Below, piece by piece: positions 1 through 10,072 of a stretch of 35,361 nucleotides of DNA. The stretch is taken from assembly GCA_001798605.1 (NCBI GenBank), contig MGST01000038.1:1-35361 (forward strand), written 5' to 3'. The position numbers and the translations under genes are program-made. This DNA is from Deltaproteobacteria bacterium RIFOXYA12_FULL_58_15 (GTDB lineage Bacteria; Myxococcota; XYA12-FULL-58-9). Positions within the stretch are counted from its first letter, which is position 1; each line of letters starts with the position of its first letter. A model generated the notes under the pieces. That model did not search any database, was not told where the DNA came from, and saw only the letters and a program-made list of their open reading frames with translations.

Positions 1-48
1 CTCATGCCCTCGGGCGGCGGCGAATGCTCGCCACCAGGAGGTGAGGAC

Positions 49-590
49 ATGGGCAGAGCGAGCCCACAGACGAAGAGACGAGAGCGATCGGCAGTGGCTG
101 ACCTTGGTGCCCAGCTCGTCGCGCTGGACAAGCTCACGGTCGCCGAGTTGGTCGAGAAGTACCGCGAGGTCTTCGGCGTGCCGACCCGGACCCGCAACAA
201 GGACTACCTGCGCAAGCGCGTCGCCTGGCGCATCCAGGAGCTGGCCGAGGGAGGCCTGTCGGAGAAGGCCCTCGCGCGCATCGCGCAGCTCGCGCCCGAG
301 GCGCCGGTGCGGTGGCGAACGCCCCTGCCGGCCGCGGATGCCGCACCAGCGATCGAGGCGCCCCCTCCACGTGACCCGCGCCTGCCGCCTGTCGGCTCCG
401 TCCTGCACCGCACACACGGCGGCGTAGACCACCAGGTTACCGTCCTCGACGACGGCTTCGAGTACCTGGACGAGCGGTACGCCACGGTGTCCAGGGTCGC
501 TCGGGCGATCGCCGGCACGCCCTGGAACGGCTTCCTGTTCTTCGGCCTCGCGCGGCGCACCGAGAAGAAGGGCACCGCGGAGGCGCCGGC

Positions 591-594
<4 letters not shown>
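49..594 (+). CDS. DUF2924 family protein
   Basis: A 181-residue basic protein. The segment around residues 20-75 (LTVAELVEKYREVFG, then RTRNKDYLRKRVAWRIQEL) is the hallmark of DUF2924, a family of unknown biochemical role that typically sits directly upstream of a large serine recombinase. That arrangement is seen here: its stop overlaps the recombinase start by an ATGA junction. The ATG at 49 is preferred over an in-frame ATG at 4 because a strong AGGAGGTGAG ribosome-binding site lies at 36-45. The second half has a proline-rich linker and a short segment (GVDHQVTVLDDGFEYLDERYA) that resembles the conserved DUF2924 C-terminal part. Its link to the recombinase is inferred from position; an accessory role in recombination is possible but unproven. 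Confidence 0.85.
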
Positions 595-2164
<1,570 letters not shown>

Positions 2165-2168
<4 letters not shown>

Positions 2169-2596
2169 GCGAGGTCTGCACCAGGGAGGCTCCGGATGGG
2201 ACGCTGATCATCACCGGCCAGCTCCATCGCGTGCAGCGTTGCCTCGCCCACTGCTTCGTGGTCCCGCCGCCCGCGCCGCCACCGGCCCCCGTTCGCAAAC
2301 CAGCGCGGGTCGCGGTCATGCTCGCACTGGCCCACAAGCTCCAGCAGGCGATCGACCGTGGCGACCTACGCGACCAGGCCGACGCCGCCCGCCGGCTCGG
2401 CTTCAACCGCGCCAGGATCACTCAGCTTTTCGACCTAACGCTGCTTGCCCCGGAAATCCAGGAGCAGCTCCTGGCGCTCGAGTCGGTCGATGGCGTCGAG
2501 CCGATCACCGAGCGCGCGGTGCGGAGGGTGGTGCGGGCGCGGATGTGGGACGAGCAACGCCGCGTCTTCTCCCCGAGCGCCTCTGGTCGCCAGTAG
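2165..2596 (+). CDS. Recombinase-associated protein with KorB/ParB-like helix-turn-helix
   Basis: A 143-residue protein beginning at an ATG that overlaps the recombinase stop (ATGA at 2165-2168). An N-terminal segment of about 40 residues and a proline-rich linker (VVPPPAPPPAPVRKP) precede a helical region. In that region AARRLGFNRARITQLFDL, followed by LLAPEIQEQLL, resembles the DNA-binding HTH of KorB/ParB proteins. No named family is certain. Tight coupling to DUF2924 and the serine recombinase suggests a DNA-binding helper for the same element, such as a directionality or transcription factor; this is inference. The gene ends the triad, and a gap of about 140 bp separates it from the next HTH gene. 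Confidence 0.75.
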
Positions 2597-2630
2597 CTTC
2601 CCGCCAGTCGCCTTTCATCTACTATCATGG

Positions 2631-2659
2631 CATCAAGTTGACTCTTGTTGCCTTTGATG
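2631..2659. promoter_or_regulatory. Possible operator dyad upstream of the restriction operon
   Basis: The 141-bp gap between the recombinase triad and the excisionase-type HTH gene holds an inverted repeat, CATCAA (2631-2636) and TTGATG (2654-2659). Looser symmetry extends outward (ACTA to the left, TAGT to the right). A TTGACT that could serve as a -35 box lies inside it at 2638-2643, but no good -10 hexamer follows at normal spacing. This could be an autoregulatory site for the HTH protein. The evidence is only local symmetry. Confidence 0.25.
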
Positions 2660-2737
2660 ACTGGTGGTAGTCTCACGCCCCAGAGTGGCTTCGCTCGTGC
2701 GGAAGCATGTAACTGACTGTTTTCACGAGGTTCGTTG

Positions 2738-2941
2738 ATGCCTGAACCCTGGGTTTCCGTAGAGGACGTCGCAAGTCACCTCGGCGTGGCCAAGGAATCG
2801 GTCTACCGCTGGATCGAGGGCAAGGGCCTCCCCGCGCATCGGGTGGGACGACTCTGGAAGTTCAGGTTGTCCGAGGTGGACAAGTGGATCGAGGCGGGCG
2901 GCGCCGGCCAGGAAGAGCCCGGCGAGGGCAAGGTGAAATGA
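2738..2941 (+). CDS. Excisionase/MerR-type helix-turn-helix protein
   Basis: A 67-residue DNA-binding protein. WVSVEDVASHLGVAKESVYR followed by WIEGKGLPAHRVGRLWKFRLSEVDKWI is the classic excisionase-family HTH_17 fold: two helices, recognition helix, then the wing with the conserved hRVGRxWKF turn. The ATG at 2738 is chosen over an adjacent in-frame TTG (2735) because GAGG at 2727-2730 is then at normal spacing. Proteins of this type often precede type I restriction genes, and this one lies 83 bp before hsdM on the same strand. It may control expression of the restriction operon; an excision role for the upstream recombinase is an alternative. Confidence 0.85.
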   Translation: MPEPWVSVEDVASHLGVAKESVYRWIEGKGLPAHRVGRLWKFRLSEVDKWIEAGGAGQEEPGEGKVK

Positions 2942-3024
2942 GGCCGCAGCAACATCCGCGACCGGCCCTCGGCCTCCGCACGCGTCGAGCTGGCTCGCTC
3001 GGCTGGACCAGGATGAGGTGAACG

Positions 3025-5019
3025 ATGTCTGACCACAACTACTTCGCCAACCTCATCTGGCAGATCGCCGACCTGCTCCGTGGCCCCTACCGCCCGCCGC
3101 AGTACGAGCGCGTCATGCTACCGATGACCGTGCTACGCCGCTTCGACTGCGTGCTCGCGGCGACCAAGGACAAGGTTCTGGCCGAGCACGAACGCAGCAA
3201 GGGAAGCAAGCTCACCGGCGACGCCCTCGACACCAAGCTGAACAAGGCGGCTGGTCAGCGCTTCCACAACCACTCGCCGCTCGACTTCGAGAAGCTCAAG
3301 GGCGACCCGGACAACATCAACAAGCACCTCGTCAGCTACATCAAGGGCTTCTCGACAAACGTGCAGCGCATCTTCGAGTACTTCGAGTTCGAGTCCGAAA
3401 TCGAGAAGATGCACGAGGCCAACATCCTCTACCTCGTCGTCTCCAAGTTCGCTGACGTGGATTTGCACCCGGCGAACGTCCCGAACGAGCAGATGGGGCT
3501 GATCTTCGAGAATCTCATCCGGCGTTTCAACGAGCTCGCGAACGAGACGGCAGGCGATCACTTCACGCCGCGCGAAGTGATCCGCCTCATGGTTCATCTC
3601 CTCTTCACCGACTCCGTCGGCGAGCGGTTTCTATCACAGCCGAACGCCATTGCGCGGTTGCTTGACCCCGCATGCGGCACGGGCGGCATGCTTGCCGAGG
3701 CACAGCGCTATATGCGCGAGTACCACCGCGACGCGACGCTCTACGTCTACGGTCAGGACTACAACAAACGTGCTTTCGCCACGGCCGCGTCCGACATGCT
3801 CATGAAGGAGGTGAGCCACAACGGCGGCGGCACCAACGTGCGGTTCGGCGACAGCTTCACCGAAGACCAGTTCGGGAGCGAAACCTTCGACTACTTCCTC
3901 ACGAACCCGCCCTTCGGCGTGGACTGGAAGAAGCAGCAGAAGGAGATCGAAGCGGAGCACGACAAGCGCGGCTTCGATGGTCGCTTCGGTGCCGGGCTCC
4001 CGCGCGTGAACGACGGGGCCCTCCTCTTTCTGCAGCACATGTGGTCGAAGCGCGAAGACGTCAAACCAGGCGAGCACAAGCAGGGCTCGCGACTCGCGAT
4101 TGTCTTCTCCGGCTCGCCGATGTTCACGGGCGGCGCCGGCTCCGGTGAGAGCGACATCCGCAAGTGGATCATCGAGAACGACTGGCTCGAGGCCATCATC
4201 GCGCTGCCCGAATCGATGTTCTACAACACGGGGATTGGCACCTACGTCTGGATCGTCACCAACCGCAAAGAGAAGCGGCGCAAGGGCAAGATTCAGCTCC
4301 TCGACGCGCGGGACATCTGGACTGCGGGCGGCAGCGAGGACAGCAAGCGTAGTCTCGGCGACAAGCGCCGTCACATGACCGAGAAGCAGATCGACGAGGT
4401 GGTGCGCCTCTACGGAGCCTACCAGGACGGACCACGCACGAAGACCTTCGACAATGCCGACTTCGGCTACACACGAGTGACGATTGAACGGCCGCTCCGG
4501 CTTCGCTATCAGATGACCGCCGCGGACAAGGCGCGGTTCCTCGACGCCTGTCCGCACCTCCTCGACGACGTGCAGGCCATCGACAGGGAGCTGGGACGAG
4601 AGCCGCAGCTCGACTGGTCGGCGACATGGGAGAACGTCCAAGAGCTGCTCAAGCGACGCGGAAGCCGCTGGAAGGCGAACGAGCAAAAGCTCTTTCGTAC
4701 TGTGTTCGCGCAGCGCGACCCGGCGGGGAGGCCGGTGCCCAAGGGCGGGCGGAACGATGGATTCGAGGCCGATGCCGACCTTCGCGACTTCGAGAACGTC
4801 CCGCTCAAGGAGGACGTGGAGGCCTACTTCGTGCGTGAGGTGCTCCCGCACGTGTCCGACGCCTGGATGGACCGGAGCAAGGACAAGGTCGGGTACGAGA
4901 TCAACTTCAATCGGCACTTCTACGTGTTCACGCCACCTCGGCCCTTGGCCGAGATCGACGCGGACCTCAAGCGCGCCGAGGACGAAATCATCCGGCTGCT
5001 CCGCGAGGTGACGACATGA
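3025..5019 (+). CDS. hsdM: Type I restriction-modification DNA methyltransferase subunit M
   Basis: A 664-residue N6-adenine methyltransferase subunit. The N-terminal HsdM helical domain covers about 5-150. The SAM-binding motif I, LLDPACGTGGM, is at residues 212-222. The catalytic motif IV, NPPFG, is at 294-298, so the core is intact. The C-terminal region of about 200 residues is longer than in minimal HsdM and ends in a helix expected to contact HsdS. With HsdS it methylates adenine in a bipartite target and protects host DNA. Start at the ATG following GAGGTG at 3015-3020. Its stop overlaps the next small gene (ATGA at 5016-5019), so coupling through to hsdS is likely. Confidence 0.96.
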   Translation: MSDHNYFANLIWQIADLLRGPYRPPQYERVMLPMTVLRRFDCVLAATKDKVLAEHERSKGSKLTGDALDTKLNKAAGQRFHNHSPLDFEKLKGDPDNINKHLVSYIKGFSTNVQRIFEYFEFESEIEKMHEANILYLVVSKFADVDLHPANVPNEQMGLIFENLIRRFNELANETAGDHFTPREVIRLMVHLLFTDSVGERFLSQPNAIARLLDPACGTGGMLAEAQRYMREYHRDATLYVYGQDYNKRAFATAASDMLMKEVSHNGGGTNVRFGDSFTEDQFGSETFDYFLTNPPFGVDWKKQQKEIEAEHDKRGFDGRFGAGLPRVNDGALLFLQHMWSKREDVKPGEHKQGSRLAIVFSGSPMFTGGAGSGESDIRKWIIENDWLEAIIALPESMFYNTGIGTYVWIVTNRKEKRRKGKIQLLDARDIWTAGGSEDSKRSLGDKRRHMTEKQIDEVVRLYGAYQDGPRTKTFDNADFGYTRVTIERPLRLRYQMTAADKARFLDACPHLLDDVQAIDRELGREPQLDWSATWENVQELLKRRGSRWKANEQKLFRTVFAQRDPAGRPVPKGGRNDGFEADADLRDFENVPLKEDVEAYFVREVLPHVSDAWMDRSKDKVGYEINFNRHFYVFTPPRPLAEIDADLKRAEDEIIRLLREVTT

Positions 5020-5222
5020 AGACCCCGCCCAACGAGCAGGCGCCGCCCGAGGCAACTCTTCGAGGAATTCAAAGAGTTGATGTGCCCGCCTACGGGGTCG
5101 GGGCAACTATCCAGGAAGATGGGAGAGTTCAGCAGGACCGCGCCTTCGAGAGTGACTTCGAGAAGGAAGTGAAGCGCATCGAGACCAAGTGCCCGGGGCG
5201 CCGGAAGAAGGAGGCGCCGTGA
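5016..5222 (+). CDS. Small hypothetical protein between hsdM and hsdS
   Basis: A 68-residue hydrophilic protein of no family I recognise. It is framed by coding overlaps on both sides: its ATG overlaps the hsdM stop (ATGA), and its TGA overlaps the GTG proposed for hsdS (GTGA at 5219-5222). That is strong contextual evidence that it is translated. The N-terminal half is rich in proline and glycine, and the C-terminal half is charged (ESDFEKEVKRIETKC, then RRKK). It could be an accessory of the methyltransferase or a coupling peptide that lets ribosomes reach hsdS; neither can be told from sequence. Confidence 0.6.
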   Translation: MKTPPNEQAPPEATLRGIQRVDVPAYGVGATIQEDGRVQQDRAFESDFEKEVKRIETKCPGRRKKEAP

Positions 5223-6514
5223 GCACGGTCATGCAGACGAGCCCCGCTTGTCAGACGAAGCGCCTTCGCTTCCTGCTAGATCGAGTCTCCTCCAGCGAGC
5301 GGCAACTTCTCGCAGCAAGGTCGTCCACGGTCACCTTCCTCCCCATGGAAGCGATCGGTGAGAGGGGGGAACTGGACCAGTCGGCGACGCGAGAACTGGA
5401 GGATGTCCGAACCGGCTACTCGGTATTCAAAGACGGCGACGTGGTGGTAGCGAAGATCACGCCCTGTTTTGAAAACGGAAAGGGTGCCGTGATTCACAGC
5501 ACCCTCTCTGGCATCGGTTTTGGCACGACCGAGCTGCACGTGCTCACGCCGGGCCCCGGCCTGGACTCGCGATTCCTCTACTACGTCACGGCGAGCCCGG
5601 AGTTTCGCTGGCGGGGCGCTGCGTTGATGACGGGAGCAGCGGGGCAGCAACGCGTGCCTGAGGATTTCATTCGCGACTTCCCGGTATTGGCACTTCCTCT
5701 GGCACGGCAACAAGCCATCGTCCGATTCTTGGACCAAGAGCTTTCCAGGCTGGACGGCGTCGTTGCCGCGAAGAGTTGGCAAGTAGAACTGCTCGCCGAG
5801 AAGCGCAAGGCGATCATCGCCTCCGCGGTCACTCGCGGCATTGACCCCAGGGCAAAGCTGCGCGACTCGGGCCTGCCTTGGCTGGGGGAGATTCCGCGAC
5901 ATTGGGAAGTTCGTCGAGTGAAAACGGTTAGCGAGTTCATCACCAGTGGACCCCGAGGATGGTCGGAGCGGGTCGGCGATGACGGAAGTCTGTTCATCCA
6001 AAGCGGCGACTTGAATGACTTGCTGCAGGTCGAGTTCGGCACGGCAAAACGCGCCCGCGTTGACGATGACGCCGAGGCGGCACGAACGAAGCTAGAGAAT
6101 GGCGATGTCGTCGTGTGCATTACAGGGGCAAAGACTGGCAACGTTGCCGTTTGTGTTGAGGTCCCAGAGCCGGCCTACGTGAATCAGCATTTGTGCTTGG
6201 TGAGACCTAGCTCGGCCGTGCTGCCTTCGTACTTGGGCTCGTCGCTCAAGAGCTCAGTTGGGCAGATGCAATTCGCACTGTTCCAGTACGGCCTGAAGCA
6301 GGGCTTGAGCCTGGAGAACGTTCGTGAAGTACTGATTGTGCTTCCGCCGCTCGACGAGCAGTACGCCATCGTCGTGCACATCGCGCGCGAGACTACCAAA
6401 CTAGACAACGTCCGTGCCGCGACCGAGCGCACCATCGCGCTGCTCAAGGAGCGGCGAGCCGCTCTGATCGCCGCCGCGGTTACCGGGCAGATCGATGTGG
6501 GGGTGGCCGCGTGA
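5219..6514 (+). CDS. hsdS: Type I restriction-modification specificity subunit S
   Basis: About 431 residues with the duplicated HsdS layout. Target-recognition domain 1 lies at roughly 15-165. The central conserved coiled region (LARQQAIVRFLDQELSRLD, then KRKAIIASAVTRG) is at about 165-215. TRD2 starts at GLPWLGEIPRHWEVRRVK and runs to about 375. The distal conserved helix (LPPLDEQYAIVVHI, then LLKERRAALIAAAVTGQID) closes the protein. The two TRDs read the two half-sites of the bipartite recognition sequence. The GTG at 5219 is preferred because AAGGAGG lies just upstream (5208-5214) and the codon overlaps the previous stop. An ATG four codons on (5231) is the main alternative. The recognition sequence cannot be deduced here. 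Confidence 0.93.
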   Translation: MSTVMQTSPACQTKRLRFLLDRVSSSERQLLAARSSTVTFLPMEAIGERGELDQSATRELEDVRTGYSVFKDGDVVVAKITPCFENGKGAVIHSTLSGIGFGTTELHVLTPGPGLDSRFLYYVTASPEFRWRGAALMTGAAGQQRVPEDFIRDFPVLALPLARQQAIVRFLDQELSRLDGVVAAKSWQVELLAEKRKAIIASAVTRGIDPRAKLRDSGLPWLGEIPRHWEVRRVKTVSEFITSGPRGWSERVGDDGSLFIQSGDLNDLLQVEFGTAKRARVDDDAEAARTKLENGDVVVCITGAKTGNVAVCVEVPEPAYVNQHLCLVRPSSAVLPSYLGSSLKSSVGQMQFALFQYGLKQGLSLENVREVLIVLPPLDEQYAIVVHIARETTKLDNVRAATERTIALLKERRAALIAAAVTGQIDVGVAA

Positions 6515-6539
6515 AGCCACGGAGTCGAAAGGAGATATC

Positions 6540-8456
6540 ATGAAGCTGAGGACCGTTCGTGTTCGGATGTTCCGCAACATCCTCGACTCCACCGAAGTGG
6601 CGATCGAGGACAAGGTGACTTGCCTCGTTGGCAAGAACGAGTCCGGCAAGAGCGCGTTCCTTGGTGCGCTCTGGCGGTTGAAGCCGGCTCGTTCGAAGCC
6701 TGAGTTCGTAATCCACGACCACTATCCCGCCTGGCTTGAGAAGCGGCACCGCAACGAGGGGGTCAACCAGAAAGACTTCGACCCGGTAGAGGTCCGTCTC
6801 GAGTGGGAGCCTGCCGACGTCAAGGCGATGGAGGAGAGGTTCGGCCCGGGCGTCGTTGCGGCGGGGACCATGCTGCGGCTGTGGAAGAGCTATGGCAACG
6901 AGTCTCGGTGGGAGGCAGGCTGCGACGAGCAACAGGCGGTGAAGAACTTCGTCGCCAAGAACACCGTGCCCCCCGCAGAGCAAGCGGTCTATGCCTCGCT
7001 CACAGATTTCGCAGCGTTGACCGCGAAGCTCGCAGCGGACGTGGAGAAGAGCAAGGACGCGGCCGATGACCTCAAGTCCTTCACCAACGCGCAATCGGCG
7101 CTCAAGGCGTTGCTCGGAAAGGAAGGCACTTTCAATGATGCCGTGTGGGCTGTGGCCGAGCCTCGCGTGCCCGAGTTCTTCTACTTCGCTGAATACAGCA
7201 AGCTGCCATACAGCGTGAAGATCCAGGACGTGCTCAAGAACGACAAGCTCAGCGACCCCGACGCGACGGCACGCGCGCTACTCATGCTCGGAGGAACCGA
7301 GAAAGAGTACATGTTGAATCCGGACTATGAGCGCCGGAAGCGCGAGCTTGAGAACGTCGCGAACGTGTTGACCGATGACGTGAACAAATACTGGTCGCAG
7401 AATCCAGACCTGCGGGTTCAGCCCGACATCACGCAGCGCACAGTGCAAAACCAGCAGGGGCAACAGTCGGTGCTCGATGAGTTGAAGCTGCGCATTTGGG
7501 ACAACCGGCACTCGCTATCTCTACCGTTCAACGAGCACTCAACTGGCTTCCAGTGGTTCTTCTCGTTTCTTGCTGCCTTTTCCGAGTACGAGCATCGAGA
7601 TCCGCCGGTTGTGATCCTGCTGGATGAGCCGGCTGTGGGCTTGCACGCCAAGGCGCAGGCCGACTTTCTGCGCTTTATTGACGAGCGTCTGACGAAGCGC
7701 TGCCAGGTCATCTACACGACTCACTCGCCCTTCATGGTTCAGCCGGGCATGCTAGAGCGAGTGCGGCTGGTCGAGGACCATGGCAAGAAAGACGGGGCGG
7801 TGGTTTCGAGCGACGTCCTGACGCGCGACCGCGACACTCTGTTTCCCCTCCAGGGCGCGCTCGGCTACGACCTCGTGCAGCACCTGTTCGTCGCCGAGAA
7901 CAACGTCGTGGTGGAGGGCACGTCCGACTATGCGTACCTGAAGGTCATCTCCGACCACCTCGCGTCGAAGGGGCGCAGCTGCCTGGATCCGAGGTGGAGC
8001 ATCGTGCCGGTTGGCGGCGCCGATTTGATCCCGACGTTCGTCGCCCTGCTCGGTAACCACCTGAAGGTGACCGTGCTGGTGGACTCGCGCAAAGAAGGCC
8101 ACCAACGCCTCGAGCGTATGGCGAAGGACGGCTACTTGGATAAGCAGCGTATCATCCTCGTCGGCGATGTTCTCGCTCGCAAGAGCGGTGACATTGAGGA
8201 CCTGTTCGAGGAAGGCGAATACCTGGAGCTTTACAATCAGGCTTTCGGCAAGACAATCGGGGTCGGAGAGTTGAAGGGCAACGACCCCATCGCAGCCCGC
8301 ATTGCTCGACACGAGGGCGTGAGCCGCTACGACCATGGCCGTCCGGCGGACGTGTTGCTGCGAGAGCGTGACACGGTGCTCGCCAAACTCAGCGACGCCA
8401 CGCTGAAGCGATTCGAGGATCTGTTCAAGCGCATCAACGGAACGCTTGTGGCGTAG
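6540..8456 (+). CDS. OLD-family ATP-dependent endonuclease (AAA ATPase + TOPRIM)
   Basis: A 638-residue protein with an ABC/SMC-like ATPase split around an insertion and a C-terminal TOPRIM nuclease domain. Walker A GKNESGKS is at 31-38. Walker B VVILLDEPAVGLHA has Asp362-Glu363, followed by an H-loop (TTHSPF). The TOPRIM part starts at VVVEGTSDYAYL with Glu459 and continues to TVLVDSRKEG with Asp515, then GDIEDLF. OLD nucleases are antiphage effectors known alone or in Gabija. No UvrD-like GajB follows, so this is not a standard Gabija. Start at the ATG at 6540 after AAAGGAGA. It lies within a type I restriction operon, between hsdS and the Septu-like pair. The usual second Asp of the TOPRIM DxD motif is Arg517 here. 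Confidence 0.88.
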   Translation: MKLRTVRVRMFRNILDSTEVAIEDKVTCLVGKNESGKSAFLGALWRLKPARSKPEFVIHDHYPAWLEKRHRNEGVNQKDFDPVEVRLEWEPADVKAMEERFGPGVVAAGTMLRLWKSYGNESRWEAGCDEQQAVKNFVAKNTVPPAEQAVYASLTDFAALTAKLAADVEKSKDAADDLKSFTNAQSALKALLGKEGTFNDAVWAVAEPRVPEFFYFAEYSKLPYSVKIQDVLKNDKLSDPDATARALLMLGGTEKEYMLNPDYERRKRELENVANVLTDDVNKYWSQNPDLRVQPDITQRTVQNQQGQQSVLDELKLRIWDNRHSLSLPFNEHSTGFQWFFSFLAAFSEYEHRDPPVVILLDEPAVGLHAKAQADFLRFIDERLTKRCQVIYTTHSPFMVQPGMLERVRLVEDHGKKDGAVVSSDVLTRDRDTLFPLQGALGYDLVQHLFVAENNVVVEGTSDYAYLKVISDHLASKGRSCLDPRWSIVPVGGADLIPTFVALLGNHLKVTVLVDSRKEGHQRLERMAKDGYLDKQRIILVGDVLARKSGDIEDLFEEGEYLELYNQAFGKTIGVGELKGNDPIAARIARHEGVSRYDHGRPADVLLRERDTVLAKLSDATLKRFEDLFKRINGTLVA

Positions 8457-8464
8457 GGGGCGGC

Positions 8465-10072
8465 ATGATCGTCACACGACTGAAGATCGCGAACGTCCGG
8501 GCGATCGAATCAGCTGAGTTCTCGTTTCGCCCAGGAATCAACCTCATCGGGGGCGTGAACGGCGTCGGCAAGACCACTGCTCTGGAAATGATAGGCCGCG
8601 AGCTGGCCCATACCATCAAGGCCTCCTCAAGAGCGAAGGTGGTCCCTCCGAGTTTTGGACAGAGTGATATTCGCCATGGAGCGGTCTCCGCGACAGTCGC
8701 TCTTGAGCTGGAGATCGGAGGCCAGACCCTTGCCGTGAGCGAACAGCAGACGCGGGCCGAATTTACGTTGCAGCGTCCGGGCGCGCTTGCCTCAGAAGTC
8801 GAGGTGCACGCCCGCGGGTTGCATCGTCGCGGTCGTCTGAAGAAGGCCCAACGCGAGGCCCAGGAAACCGCAGCGGCAAGGACTGAACCAACGTTCGTGC
8901 CCAGCCACCGTGCATTTGGCCAGGCGGCGCATGCAGAGCCAAGCAGGGTGCTGGCTGTCTACTTCTCGACGGAGCGCGCGCGGCCCTCGGCCTCAACCGC
9001 CAAGAAGTCCCGTGCTGTCGCGTCCGAGAACGCGGCGTATGTCGAGGCGTTCACGGGTCGTGAACTGCAGCTAGATGCATTCGCAGAATGGATTCATGTA
9101 TTGCGGGAGACCTCGCACGAGCGGCCTGAGGCAACGAGCATCCTCTCTTCTCTCGAATCGGCAGTGCGGAGATTCGTCCCGGGCTACTTGGCGCTGGAGG
9201 CGTCCGACAGCCCCCCACGTCAGCTTCGCATCGTAAGGACTGCAAGAGAGAGGTGTTCCGCGGATCGTCTTTCTGGAGCAGAACGTCAGCTCCTCTTGAA
9301 GGTCCTGCGCGCGACAAACGAGCAGATGTCCTCCAACTGGCTCCCGGCGCATCCCAATGCCGATGACGCAAGCGCCGGAGTGGCGCGTCTCGAGATCGCA
9401 AGAGAATACGTGTCGAATTATATGCCAGGCTTCGACCAGATCGAGGGACCTCTCAACAGGTTGCCGCAAGAACTGGACGACAAGATCCTAACGGAGGGTG
9501 TCGGAAGATCTATCGAGATAGACCGCCTTCCCTGTCTTCTTGAAGCCTCACAACTGAGCGATGGTGAGCGCGGCCTTCTGGCCCTCGTCCTAGACCTTAC
9601 GCGCCGGCTCGCTCAGGCGAATCCCGGATTGACTGATCCGGCCGCAAGCGCTGCTGCCGTCGTCTTGATCGACGAGCTGGAGCTGCATCTCCATCCAGGT
9701 TGGCAGCGACAGGCCGTCCATAACCTGCAAGCGGCATTCCCGCGTTGTCAGTTCATCGCCACGACGCATTCCCCTCAGGTGATCGGGGAGGTCGAGCACG
9801 ACCGCATCCAGATCATCGCGGGTGGACAAGTCTACTCGCCCACTCATTCCTACGGTGTCGACTCCAGTCGCGTGTTGGAAGAGGTAATGGACTCAGATCC
9901 GCGGGCAAAGGACATCCAGGACCTGCTCGCCGAGGTCTCCAAGATCATTGGTCGTCAGGACTTCGTCCGAGGTCGTGAGCTGCTCGCCCAGCTTGCCGCG
10001 CGGCTGGGAGACAATGATCCAGAGGTGACGAGAATTCGTACGCTTCTCGACTTTGTAGAGGGCAACGAATGA
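8465..10072 (+). CDS. ptuA: PtuA-like AAA ATPase (Septu-type)
   Basis: A 535-residue SMC/ABC-like ATPase. N-terminal MIVTRLKIANVRAIE is the typical start of this ATPase class. Walker A GVNGVGKTT is near residues 30-38, the ABC signature LSDGER is at 364-369, and Walker B VVLIDELELHLHPG has Asp403-Glu404, followed by TTHSPQV. Its size, single ATPase domain and immediate ATGA overlap with a TIGR02646/HNH gene match PtuA of Septu and the PtuAB effector of some retrons. No reverse transcriptase is nearby, so a retron is not indicated. The GGGGG after the preceding stop acts as the ribosome-binding site. The pair assignment rests on domain logic and synteny rather than on a search. Confidence 0.8.
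   Translation: MIVTRLKIANVRAIESAEFSFRPGINLIGGVNGVGKTTALEMIGRELAHTIKASSRAKVVPPSFGQSDIRHGAVSATVALELEIGGQTLAVSEQQTRAEFTLQRPGALASEVEVHARGLHRRGRLKKAQREAQETAAARTEPTFVPSHRAFGQAAHAEPSRVLAVYFSTERARPSASTAKKSRAVASENAAYVEAFTGRELQLDAFAEWIHVLRETSHERPEATSILSSLESAVRRFVPGYLALEASDSPPRQLRIVRTARERCSADRLSGAERQLLLKVLRATNEQMSSNWLPAHPNADDASAGVARLEIAREYVSNYMPGFDQIEGPLNRLPQELDDKILTEGVGRSIEIDRLPCLLEASQLSDGERGLLALVLDLTRRLAQANPGLTDPAASAAAVVLIDELELHLHPGWQRQAVHNLQAAFPRCQFIATTHSPQVIGEVEHDRIQIIAGGQVYSPTHSYGVDSSRVLEEVMDSDPRAKDIQDLLAEVSKIIGRQDFVRGRELLAQLAARLGDNDPEVTRIRTLLDFVEGNE

Noticed and set aside
2638-2643. TTGACT as a full sigma-70 promoter for the restriction operon
   Set aside because: No acceptable -10 hexamer follows at 16-18 bases, so only a weak regulatory dyad is listed.
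3634-5106. 490-codon - strand open frame opposite hsdM
   Set aside because: Shadow of the hsdM reading frame; no domain, no ribosome-binding site.
6540-8456. OLD gene as GajA of a Gabija system
   Set aside because: The next gene is a Septu-type ATPase and there is no UvrD-like GajB helicase in the window.
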